From CAJQHT01 sp038123275 (GTDB taxonomy: Bacteria; Pseudomonadota; Alphaproteobacteria; Rickettsiales; UBA1997): a stretch of 64,000 nucleotides of DNA. The position numbers and the translations under genes are program-made. Where the stretch lies: assembly GCA_038123275.1 (NCBI GenBank), contig JAYORG010000002.1:112998-176997 (forward strand), in the 5' to 3' direction. The notes beneath the pieces are model-generated. The model was not told where the DNA came from, ran no database searches, and worked only from the letters and a program-made list of their open reading frames with translations. Each line of letters begins with the position of its first letter. Position 1 is the first letter of the stretch. Shown here one piece after another: positions 26,287 through 34,628 of the stretch.

Positions 26287-27199
26287 TAAAAATAAACATA
26301 TTGTTGTTTTATTGGGTGGATGGAATAGCGAAAATGATGTTTCTAAAACTAGTGGTGAAGCAGTATTTAAATCTTTAATTGATATGGGATACAAAGCTAC
26401 AAAGCTTGAATTTGACAGAGATGTTGCTAGAAAATTAATAGGATTAAAGCCAGATATTGTTTTTAATGCACTCCACGGACATTTTGGTGAGGATGGAAAA
26501 ATACAAGGTTTGTTGGATATTTTAAATATTCCTTATACTCATAGTGGAGTTTTGCCAAGTTCTATTTGTATGAATAAGGTTTTATTTCGTGATATTTGTA
26601 AGTCTTATGATATTTTGGTGCCTTCATTTGATGTTTTAAGAAAAGGTGATGATGTAAATAATCAAAAAGTTATTAATAAAATAAAGAAACCTTTTGTTAT
26701 TAAACCAATAGATGAAGGTTCTAGTGTTGGAGTTGAAATAATTTTAGAAGATATGGATTTTGATATTGCAAATTATAAGTGGATCTATGGTGACGAGATA
26801 ATTATTGAAAAGTATATTAAGGGAAAAGAGCTTAATGTTGCAATTGTTGACAATAAAGCCTTGGGAGTTATTCAGGTTGTTCCAAAAAATAGTTTATTTT
26901 ATGATTATAAATCAAAATATACTTCTGGCATGACGGATTACATAGTGCCTAAAATTAGTGATACAAAAACCAAAGAGCTTTTGGATCTTGCCTTAAAATG
27001 TCACAAAATAGCCAAGTGTAAAGATATTAGCAGGGTAGAATTTCTACTTGATGATAAAGATAATAAGTTTTATTTGCTAGAAATAAATACTCATCCTGGA
27101 CTTACACCATTATCATTGGTGCCAAAGATAGCAAAGAATCAAGGAATATCTTTTGATGATATGGTTGAATATTTAGTTAATAATGCTTCTTGCAATTAG
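26279..27199 (+). CDS. ddl: D-alanine--D-alanine ligase
   Basis: A 306-residue ATP-grasp enzyme that makes D-Ala-D-Ala for peptidoglycan. The GTG at 26279 is chosen because AAGGAG (26266-26271) is seven bases upstream and the protein then begins SNKNKHIVVLLGGWNSENDV, the family N-terminus. The same frame is open for another 327 bases upstream through the acidic tract, but that reads as Lys/Met low complexity and is not real. Conserved features include ALHGHFGEDGKIQGLLDILN, YTHSGVLPSSICMNKVLFR and EINTHPGLTPLSLVP. It overlaps the DUF2610 stop and is 12 bases before ftsQ. Confidence 0.95.
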   Translation: MSNKNKHIVVLLGGWNSENDVSKTSGEAVFKSLIDMGYKATKLEFDRDVARKLIGLKPDIVFNALHGHFGEDGKIQGLLDILNIPYTHSGVLPSSICMNKVLFRDICKSYDILVPSFDVLRKGDDVNNQKVINKIKKPFVIKPIDEGSSVGVEIILEDMDFDIANYKWIYGDEIIIEKYIKGKELNVAIVDNKALGVIQVVPKNSLFYDYKSKYTSGMTDYIVPKISDTKTKELLDLALKCHKIAKCKDISRVEFLLDDKDNKFYLLEINTHPGLTPLSLVPKIAKNQGISFDDMVEYLVNNASCN

Positions 27200-27211
27200 A
27201 TTTTATATAAA

Positions 27212-28084
27212 ATGATAAAATTAAAAGAAATTATCTCTAAATTTCTATTAAAGTTCTCTTTTATTAGATTTTTAAGATCATTTTATTACGGCAGGATTAA
27301 TCCTTATTTGAAATTTTGCTATTATCTGACTTTATTGGGCACTATCATTTCTATCCCTTATTTTATCCTACAAAATAAAGACTATCTATTGGTTTTTAAA
27401 AATAGATTTATCAATGAATATATTGAATTTATTGATGAAGATGAAGATTTTTACAGTAAGGTTATAATAAAGGGTAATAAATACACTGATTATGATATTT
27501 TATCTAAAATAGTTAGAGATGAGATTAATAATTTTTCTGCTAATAAGAATAATTATTTAGACTCTATTATTAAATCTATTAAAAATAAAATAGAAGCATT
27601 GCCTTGGATTAAAAATGTTATTATTTCTCGTAACTTGCCAAGTGATTTAATTATTAAAATTCAAGAATATGAACCTTTTGCTATTTGGCAGAATGCAAAT
27701 AAAAAATATATTATTGATAAAAATGGTAAGATAGTAACACAAGTTAGTGATGTTGCACAATTTTCTGATTTATTAATTTTATCTGGAAAGAAGGCTAATT
27801 TAAATGCTAATTCTTTATTTAATATTCTTGCAGCAGATTTAGATATTAGTCAAAATATTTATTCTGCAACTTGGGTTGGCTCAAGAAGGTGGAATATGAT
27901 GTTTAATAATGACTTATTGGTGAAGTTTCCGGAAGAAGACATGCAAAAAGCTTGGAAAATTTTAGTAAAAATTTACAATACGCCAGGATCTTTAATTGAT
28001 TTAAAGGCAATTGATCTTAGAATTAGTAATAAGATTTATTTGGAATATGATGATAATTCAATCAAAGATTTAAAATCTCTATGA
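27212..28084 (+). CDS. ftsQ: Cell division protein FtsQ
   Basis: A 290-residue bitopic membrane protein. A cytoplasmic N-terminus is followed by a membrane segment at about residues 40-60 (TLLGTIISIPYFIL). A POTRA domain lies at about 85-155 (including IEALPWIKNVIISRNLPSDL, the FtsQ-type pattern) and a C-terminal beta domain follows. FtsQ links early and late divisome proteins together with FtsB and FtsL. It follows ddl as in the standard dcw cluster, but ftsA is 13 kb away. Its stop overlaps the TolC-like gene start by four bases (ATGA). Confidence 0.88.
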   Translation: MIKLKEIISKFLLKFSFIRFLRSFYYGRINPYLKFCYYLTLLGTIISIPYFILQNKDYLLVFKNRFINEYIEFIDEDEDFYSKVIIKGNKYTDYDILSKIVRDEINNFSANKNNYLDSIIKSIKNKIEALPWIKNVIISRNLPSDLIIKIQEYEPFAIWQNANKKYIIDKNGKIVTQVSDVAQFSDLLILSGKKANLNANSLFNILAADLDISQNIYSATWVGSRRWNMMFNNDLLVKFPEEDMQKAWKILVKIYNTPGSLIDLKAIDLRISNKIYLEYDDNSIKDLKSL

Positions 28085-29526
28085 GGTATTTTTTATTAAT
28101 AATTTTTTTATTATTTGGTACTGCATCTTTCGCTAAGAATGGTAAGGTGTTTTGGTTAAATAAAGATAATATCTTAAAAGAGGCCAATAGGAATTCTCCT
28201 ACAATGAATAGAATAAAATCCTCACTTTTTTTGGCCACGCTGGATCAGAGTCAGAATTTAGAAAAATATCAGCCAAAATTAGCTGGTGATTTTAGTCATT
28301 ACAAAACCAATCAAACTCCTTTCATAGCATTTTCTCCTGTTGAGTCTCCAGTTTCAAAATTGTCTTTAGGGGTTACTAAAGATTTCTCTACTGGAATGAG
28401 TATGGGAGTTTACAATAATTTAGAAAAAAGAAAATATGATGTTTTTGGAACCGATGCCAGAAATTATGTTTCGGTAGAATTTACTATGGATCTTTACAAA
28501 GATATTTTTGGTAGCACCTCTAGGTCTCAAATTAAATATTTGGGATATGAAAAGGACATTGCCTCTTTTCAAAAAAAAATTGATGAAGAGATTTTTTTAG
28601 TAAATTTAAATAAGATTTACTGGGCAATCATTTTAAATGAGGAAGCAATAAATATTTCTAAAGTACTTCTTAAAATTGCCAAAAAACAAGAGCGTGATAT
28701 TAAGAAGCGTTACAATGATGGAATTTCTGATTTAGAAGATTTAGTACGTCAATCTTCGCAAGTAGCATCAAGACAGCTAGACATATCAAACTTAAAAAAT
28801 AAAAGAGAGCTTTATATTCTTGATTTAAAAAAGTTAATTCCTTCAATAGCTGATATGAATGTTAAAATTGCTAAATATGATTTAGAATCTCAAGATAAAT
28901 GGATAAAAAGGTTTATTGCTGATATTGGTAGCAAAAGGCAGCTACCAAAAGATTATACCTATTATGATGAAATTGTTGAATTAATTGGTAAATCTTACAA
29001 ATATCAAAAAAAGGTAACTAAAAATTACAGTGATATGGATCTTGAATTATACTCTCAATATGACCATTTTGGTCGAGATAGTTCTGGTTTAGAAGCTTTT
29101 AATAATACTTATGGCAGCGCTCAAAATGCATATACTGTTGGTGTTAGGGCCAGTATTCCAATTGGTAATAGCAAGAATAAGTCTAAAATTATTAAAGATA
29201 ATATACAAAAAGCTGATTATTTGGCTAGTAAAAGAGAAATTATGGCTAATATTGAGTCCTATCACACTCAAACAATAAAGAATATAAAAATATTGCAAGA
29301 AGCATTAAAATATCAAAATAACAATGCTTCAGGCTTAAAGAAAGTGACGAGATTAAGTAAAAAGAAATATCGCCAAGCAAGAATTTCTCTTAATGATCTA
29401 ATTAATGACCAAGATTTATATCTAAAAAGCTTATTAACTAAGAATGATATTAAATTGTCTATTATTAATCAGGTTTTAGATTATTTAACTGTTTTTACTT
29501 CTAGCCCTTATTCTTTTGCTAATTGA
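28081..29526 (+). CDS. TolC-family outer-membrane efflux protein
   Basis: A 481-residue protein with a signal peptide (MRYFLLIIFLLFGTASFA). Two long alpha-helical repeats of the outer-membrane efflux (OEP) type follow. KKRYNDGISDLEDLVRQSSQ (about 220) and KKYRQARISLNDLINDQDLY (about 430) are the repeated helical motifs of the two halves. It would form the trimeric outer-membrane duct for the RND pump encoded 16 bases downstream. It overlaps ftsQ by four bases. No periplasmic adaptor gene is next to it. Confidence 0.82.
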   Translation: MRYFLLIIFLLFGTASFAKNGKVFWLNKDNILKEANRNSPTMNRIKSSLFLATLDQSQNLEKYQPKLAGDFSHYKTNQTPFIAFSPVESPVSKLSLGVTKDFSTGMSMGVYNNLEKRKYDVFGTDARNYVSVEFTMDLYKDIFGSTSRSQIKYLGYEKDIASFQKKIDEEIFLVNLNKIYWAIILNEEAINISKVLLKIAKKQERDIKKRYNDGISDLEDLVRQSSQVASRQLDISNLKNKRELYILDLKKLIPSIADMNVKIAKYDLESQDKWIKRFIADIGSKRQLPKDYTYYDEIVELIGKSYKYQKKVTKNYSDMDLELYSQYDHFGRDSSGLEAFNNTYGSAQNAYTVGVRASIPIGNSKNKSKIIKDNIQKADYLASKREIMANIESYHTQTIKNIKILQEALKYQNNNASGLKKVTRLSKKKYRQARISLNDLINDQDLYLKSLLTKNDIKLSIINQVLDYLTVFTSSPYSFAN

Positions 29527-29542
29527 ATTTTGTAAATAGACC

Positions 29543-32500
29543 ATGTCAAAAATAGCAGAATTTTTTATTAATAATCCTAAATTGGCAGTAATGCTGTCTT
29601 TTTTTATGTTGCTTGCAGGAATTATGGGCTTAAAGAATATTAACGCTGAAACGAATCCTGCTGTTGATTTTGCTACTGCAATTATTACCACTTCTTATCC
29701 TGGAGCCTCTTCTAGTGATATTGAAACTAAAATAACTAAGCCAATAGAAGATGAGGTTAAAACGGTTAGTGACATAAAAGATGTTAGATCCATTAGTCAG
29801 CCAGGTCTTAGTACCTTAATTGTTAGGGTTGATATGGATAAAAAAGGTGTTCATGTTCCAGAGATAATGTCTGACTTGCAAAAAGCAGTTGACAGAGTTT
29901 CAGATTTTCCAACAGACCTAATAGACTTGCCTGTATTTACCGAAATAAAATCAGAAGAATTTCCAGTAGTAGTTTTGGCAATTATTGGCAGTAATAATAA
30001 TAGAAAAAGAGATATTGTTGCAGATCTTCTAAAAGAAGAAATTGAGGACAATAAGGGCGTTAAATCTGTATCTTTAGATGGTTACAATGAAAGAAGGTTC
30101 AACATTGATCTAGATCCAGACAAGATGTTAAAGTTTAACATAGGTATTAATGAGGTTTTACAAAAAATAGAATCAAGAAATATTAGTGTTCCTAGTGGCA
30201 ATTTAAAATCATCAACAGATCAGGTTTTAACAAGAATAGAAGCTAAAATTAACAATTCTCAAGAGTTAATGAACATAGTTATTCGTTCTAACTTTAATGG
30301 TAATTCAGTTACTCTTAAAGATATTGCTAATATTGTTGATGGCGAAGAAGAGCCAAAAATAATTGCTCAATACAATTCTAAAAATACTACTCTCTTAACC
30401 ATTATGAAGAAGTCTAATGTTGATACTTTAGAATTGGTTGATGCTGTTAATAAAAAAATTGATCAATTTAGAGATATTTATGGTCAAGAATTATCATTTG
30501 AGATAGCGCATGATGAATCTAATCAGGTAAAACTCAGATTATCTATTTTAGCAGGTAATGCCACGGCTGGTTTGATCATAATATTAGTTTTCTTATTTAT
30601 TTTTTTACCAGGAAAAATAGGTATTAGCACTTCTTTTACTTTGCCTTTATCTGTTATGGCTACAATTGGCTTAATGTATGCAATTGGAATAAATTTAAAT
30701 ACTGTAACCATATTAGCATTGGTTATTGTTTTAGGTATGTTGCTAGATGATAGTGTCGTTGTAAGTGAAAGTTTTGTTAGATATTTACATAGAGGTATGG
30801 AACCAAGACAAGCAGCAGTACTGTCCATAAAGAGATTATGGCTGCCAATATCAGCAACCTCTTTTACAACTATTGCAGCATTTTTACCAATGCTTGTAAC
30901 CAAAGGTATTATGGGAAAATTTATTGGCTGGATTCCAATAATAGTTTCATTAGCTCTTTTACTAAGCCTTATTGAATGTTTCTTCTTATTACCAGCAAGA
31001 CTTGCTTTAGGAAAATTTAATATCAAAAAATTAAAGAATAACGAAGAAGAAGATTGGTTTAGTAAATTTGAAAAAAAATTTGAACGATTAATATGTTCTT
31101 TAATTAAAAAAAGATATTACGTTTTACTGTCATTTTTTGGCATAATAGCAATTTCAGTTTTTATGATGTTTTTTGCTAATAAATTTATTTTATTTCCATC
31201 TGAGCAAACAGAAATTTACATTGCTAGATTTAAGGCTGAAAGAGGTAGCCGTCTTGAACATACTTCTAATGTTATGAGTCAAATATCTAGTAAGATAAAA
31301 GAAAAAATGGGAGATAGAGTAAAACATATTTTAGGCAATGCTGGAATAACAGATGAAGATGCCTCTCAGCCCAAATACAGTGAGGGAGATGATGTTGGTT
31401 ATTTAAAAATCTATGTAGATGAGGATACTCAGTACAATATGCATTACTCAGAATTTCTTAAGCAATTAAGGTCAATAGAATTTGATGGCATTAAAGAAAT
31501 AACATTTGAGACTGTAGTTAATGGTCCTCCTGTTGGAAGTGATATTGACGTGACTTTTAGATCAAATAATTTTAATGATATTAATCAATTAATAGAGTTG
31601 GTCAAAAATGATTTAAGTAAAGTAAATGGAATTCAAGATTTAGGAGTGGGAGATGTGTTAGGGGAGGATGAAGTCTTTATTAATATTGATTATGAAAAAG
31701 CAGATAGGTTGGGTTTGTCAATAAGTACAGTAGGAAACTCAATAAAAACTGCTATTGCTGGTTCTGTTGTCTCTAAGGTTACTTTGGAAAATAAAGACAT
31801 AGATTTATTTGTTAGGTTTAAAGAGTCATCCAGAAAGTCTGTTGCTGATTTAGAAAAAATTAAAATAATGGATATTAGAGGCAATTTAGTGCCGTTAAAG
31901 AATTTTGCATCTTTTTCTAGGAAAGGCGGCTCTCCTTTTATTAAAAGATATGACTACAGAAGGTCAAAAACATTATTTGGTAATGTTAATGACAATATCA
32001 TAACCGCAAAAGAGGCTAATAATTATTTAAAAGAAATATTAAAAAAATATTCTGATAATTATCCATCTGTGTCAGTTAAATATGGTGGAGCTGAAGAAAC
32101 AACAAAAGAATCATTAGATAGCTTGGGTAGTGCCTTCATCATAGCAATTATGGCCATATTTTCTTTAATGGTATTTTTATTTAAAAGTTACTTTAGGCCA
32201 TTTATCATCATTACTTCAATTCCACTTGGTCTATTTGGTTTTTCGTTAGCCTTCTTTTTTCACAATAAGCCAATATCATTTATGTCAATTATTGGTATTA
32301 TTGGCTTAGCAGGAGTTGTGGTTAATTCAGGGATAGTATTAATGAGTTACATAATGAGATTACTAGAAGAGGGTAGAGGCAAAGAGTCTTTGCATAAAAC
32401 TCTTTCTTATGCTTCATCTATGCGTCTTAGATCTGTTACTATTACTTCCATTACTACATTAGCAGGGCTAGCTCCAACTGCCTATGGTTTAGGAGGTAAA

Positions 32501-32659
32501 GATGCCATTCTTTCTCCAATGACTCTATCTATGATGTGGGGTTTAGCGAGTGGTACTATTATGGCATTAATATGGATTCCTTGCGCTTATGCGATTTTAG
32601 ATGACATAGAAAATTTACTTAATAGAATTTTAAAAAGTGACTTATGCAAGGGCAACTAA
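29543..32659 (+). CDS. RND-family efflux permease (AcrB-like)
   Basis: A 1038-residue inner-membrane proton antiporter with the 12-helix RND layout: a first membrane helix, a large periplasmic loop (about 35-330), helices 2-6, a second loop (about 560-860) and helices 8-12. The TM4 proton-relay aspartates are present in VLGMLLDDSVVVSESF. Substrate is not predictable. It sits just after a TolC-like gene, but no adaptor (AcrA type) is nearby. The C-terminus has been rewritten. The last residues (KSDLCKGN) come from a small palindromic insertion, and a second copy of the ancestral tail lies at 32734-32803, outside the current frame. Confidence 0.92.
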   Translation: MSKIAEFFINNPKLAVMLSFFMLLAGIMGLKNINAETNPAVDFATAIITTSYPGASSSDIETKITKPIEDEVKTVSDIKDVRSISQPGLSTLIVRVDMDKKGVHVPEIMSDLQKAVDRVSDFPTDLIDLPVFTEIKSEEFPVVVLAIIGSNNNRKRDIVADLLKEEIEDNKGVKSVSLDGYNERRFNIDLDPDKMLKFNIGINEVLQKIESRNISVPSGNLKSSTDQVLTRIEAKINNSQELMNIVIRSNFNGNSVTLKDIANIVDGEEEPKIIAQYNSKNTTLLTIMKKSNVDTLELVDAVNKKIDQFRDIYGQELSFEIAHDESNQVKLRLSILAGNATAGLIIILVFLFIFLPGKIGISTSFTLPLSVMATIGLMYAIGINLNTVTILALVIVLGMLLDDSVVVSESFVRYLHRGMEPRQAAVLSIKRLWLPISATSFTTIAAFLPMLVTKGIMGKFIGWIPIIVSLALLLSLIECFFLLPARLALGKFNIKKLKNNEEEDWFSKFEKKFERLICSLIKKRYYVLLSFFGIIAISVFMMFFANKFILFPSEQTEIYIARFKAERGSRLEHTSNVMSQISSKIKEKMGDRVKHILGNAGITDEDASQPKYSEGDDVGYLKIYVDEDTQYNMHYSEFLKQLRSIEFDGIKEITFETVVNGPPVGSDIDVTFRSNNFNDINQLIELVKNDLSKVNGIQDLGVGDVLGEDEVFINIDYEKADRLGLSISTVGNSIKTAIAGSVVSKVTLENKDIDLFVRFKESSRKSVADLEKIKIMDIRGNLVPLKNFASFSRKGGSPFIKRYDYRRSKTLFGNVNDNIITAKEANNYLKEILKKYSDNYPSVSVKYGGAEETTKESLDSLGSAFIIAIMAIFSLMVFLFKSYFRPFIIITSIPLGLFGFSLAFFFHNKPISFMSIIGIIGLAGVVVNSGIVLMSYIMRLLEEGRGKESLHKTLSYASSMRLRSVTITSITTLAGLAPTAYGLGGKDAILSPMTLSMMWGLASGTIMALIWIPCAYAILDDIENLLNRILKSDLCKGN

Positions 32660-32779
32660 ATAATGCTATTCTAGTAATATTGTTCCTCAAGACCTACTAA
32701 ATTGCTTTTAGTTTATCTTTTGCATAAGTCCTGGCGCTTATGCGATTTTAGATGACATAGAAAATTTACTTAATAGAAT
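32583..32779 (+). repeat. 46-bp direct repeat of the RND gene tail
   Basis: Bases 32583-32628, encoding most of AYAILDDIENLLNR near the C-terminus, recur identically at 32734-32779, offset by 151 bases. Weaker similarity continues some 10 bases further. The second copy would continue as IFKTKTEK and then a TAA, and is probably the original gene end. Confidence 0.9.
32639..32730. mobile_element. Small palindromic (MITE-like) insertion between the duplicated tails
   Basis: GACTTATGCAA (32639-32649) is inverted exactly as TTGCATAAGTC (32720-32730), enclosing 70 bases with further imperfect pairing (AACTAAA on both arms). The element lies precisely between the two copies of the RND tail and supplies the present stop codon. 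It encodes nothing. Its origin in an insertion sequence is inferred from the terminal repeats. Confidence 0.6.
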
Positions 32780-32811
32780 ATTTAAAACAAAAACTGAAAA
32801 ATAATTAAATT

Positions 32812-33615
32812 ATGAAAATAGGAATTGTAGGTATTACAGGAAGAATGGGCAAATCAGTTGCTAGATTAGTGATAGAAAACGAGATTACTGATGTTGCCGG
32901 TGGCATTACAAAATCTGACGATGAGCTTCTTGGTAAAGATATTGGTCAAATTTTAGGTTTAGAAAAATTAGGAGTAGAAATTTCCGATGATCTAGATGAT
33001 CTATTTCAAAAGTCGGATGTTATTATTGATTTTTCAACTCCTGATATTACTTTGAGCTGTGCTAATTTGGCGGCAAAACATAAAAAAACTTTGGTTTCTG
33101 GAACAACAGGGTTAAAAGAAGAAGAGAAACAAAAATTAGTTAAGTCTGCTAATGATACGGTAATTATTTGGTCTTCAAATATGTCAATAGGCATTAATTT
33201 ACTTTTTAACTTGTCTCAAGAGGTTGCGCAGATATTACATGATGATTATGATGTAGAAATTTTAGAAATGCATCACAATCAAAAAGTTGATGCTCCTTCA
33301 GGCACTGCTTTATCACTTGGTGAAGCTGTAGCTAAAGGTAGAAATCTTGACTTTGGTGAGGTTAGTAGAAAGACTAGAGATGGAATTATTGGAAAAAGAG
33401 AAAAAAATGAAATTGGTTTTGCCTCTCTTAGAGGTGGTGATGTTATTGGAGATCATAGTGTGATTTTTGCTGGAAATGGCGAAAGAATTGAGTTAACCCA
33501 TAAAGCTTCAAACCGCGATATCTATGCAAGAGGTGCTATTAGGGCAGCAATTTGGTCTCAAGGTAAAGATAATGGTTTTTATTCAATAAGAGACGTTATT
33601 GGCAAAGTTAAATAA
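32812..33615 (+). CDS. dapB: 4-hydroxy-tetrahydrodipicolinate reductase
   Basis: A 267-residue enzyme of the diaminopimelate/lysine pathway, needed for peptidoglycan. The nucleotide-binding N-terminus reads GIVGITGRMGKSVARLV. DFSTPDITLSCA and the active-site stretch EMHHNQKVDAPSGTALSLGE (about 154-172) contain the conserved His and Lys. The C-terminus retains FASLRGGDVIGDHSV and GERIELTHKASNR. It follows the rearranged tail of the RND gene and is 21 bases before the quinone oxidoreductase gene, probably one transcript. Confidence 0.97.
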   Translation: MKIGIVGITGRMGKSVARLVIENEITDVAGGITKSDDELLGKDIGQILGLEKLGVEISDDLDDLFQKSDVIIDFSTPDITLSCANLAAKHKKTLVSGTTGLKEEEKQKLVKSANDTVIIWSSNMSIGINLLFNLSQEVAQILHDDYDVEILEMHHNQKVDAPSGTALSLGEAVAKGRNLDFGEVSRKTRDGIIGKREKNEIGFASLRGGDVIGDHSVIFAGNGERIELTHKASNRDIYARGAIRAAIWSQGKDNGFYSIRDVIGKVK

Positions 33616-33636
33616 AGTAATAATTAATAATTAGTT

Positions 33637-34614
33637 ATGAAAGAATTTATTGTTTACAAACAAGGTGCTCCATCCAAGCTTAAACTAGAATCTATGGTTG
33701 GAGATCTAGCTATTAGGCAGGATGAGGTTTTAGTCAGACATACTGCTATTGGTGTTAATTATTTTGATATTCACTTTAGAAATGGTTTTTATACATTAAA
33801 TAAATTACCAGCAATTCTAGGAACAGAAGCTTGTGGTATTGTTGAAAAGGTTGGAAGTAAAATTATTAATTACAAAATTGGTGATAGAGTAGCTTATGCA
33901 ACTGGACCAATTGGCGCTTACACTCATAGAAGAGCAGTTAAAAGACATTTATTAGTTAAAGTTCCAAGTGATATCTCAGATGTAGTAGCGGCAGGGTCAT
34001 TATTAAAAGGCCTTATGGCACATACTTTACTACATAGAGTTTATGTTGCCACCCGTGCCAAAAGAATATTAGTTCACGGTGCTGCTGGTGGAGTGGGACA
34101 GTTTTTATGTGCTTGGGCTAAAGATTTAAATCTAGAAGTTATTGGCACAGTAGGTCATGATAAAAAAGCTGCTTATGCTAAGAAATTTGGCTGTGATCAT
34201 GTTATTAATTATCGTAAAAAAGACTTCTTAAAAGAAGTTTATAAAATTACCAAAGGCAAAGGAGTTGGAGTTGTTTATGATGGCATTGGTAAGGATACAA
34301 TATTAAAATCTTTAGGATGTTTATGGCCAATGGGAATGTGTGTTAGTTATGGAGAAGTATCTGGCAAAATTCCACCAATTGACATTAACCATCTTTTAAT
34401 GAATTCACTTTATCTAACTAAACCAACTTTAGCTCTTTACAAAGCAAATAGAGTTGAATTAGCACTTGGAGCTGCTGAGGTTTTTGATAAAATTAAAAAA
34501 GGTATAATTAGCCCAAAAATCACAACACATAAATTTAAAGATCTAGCAAAGGTTCATAAGAAAATGGAAAGCAGGGCTACGGTTGGTTCACAGGTTTTGG
34601 TTTTTGATAAGTAA
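33637..34614 (+). CDS. qor: NADPH:quinone oxidoreductase (zinc-free MDR family)
   Basis: A 325-residue medium-chain dehydrogenase/reductase of the quinone oxidoreductase (QOR) branch. The GroES-like substrate domain (about 1-125) has GVNYFDIHFRNGFY and ILGTEACGIVEKVGSKI. The nucleotide-binding domain has VHGAAGGVGQFLCAWAKDL near residue 147 and KGVGVVYDGIGKDT. Structural and catalytic zinc ligands of alcohol dehydrogenases are absent, as expected. It likely reduces quinones or enals with NADPH. It converges with dnaE, with only 14 bases between the two stop codons, exactly where dnaE is cut short. Confidence 0.88.
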   Translation: MKEFIVYKQGAPSKLKLESMVGDLAIRQDEVLVRHTAIGVNYFDIHFRNGFYTLNKLPAILGTEACGIVEKVGSKIINYKIGDRVAYATGPIGAYTHRRAVKRHLLVKVPSDISDVVAAGSLLKGLMAHTLLHRVYVATRAKRILVHGAAGGVGQFLCAWAKDLNLEVIGTVGHDKKAAYAKKFGCDHVINYRKKDFLKEVYKITKGKGVGVVYDGIGKDTILKSLGCLWPMGMCVSYGEVSGKIPPIDINHLLMNSLYLTKPTLALYKANRVELALGAAEVFDKIKKGIISPKITTHKFKDLAKVHKKMESRATVGSQVLVFDK

Positions 34615-34628
34615 AATTCGGAATCAAA

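Noticed and set aside
25891..26394. Minus-strand Ile/Phe-rich open frame looking like a membrane protein
   Set aside because: Complement of the GAT/GAA tract; it has no independent support.
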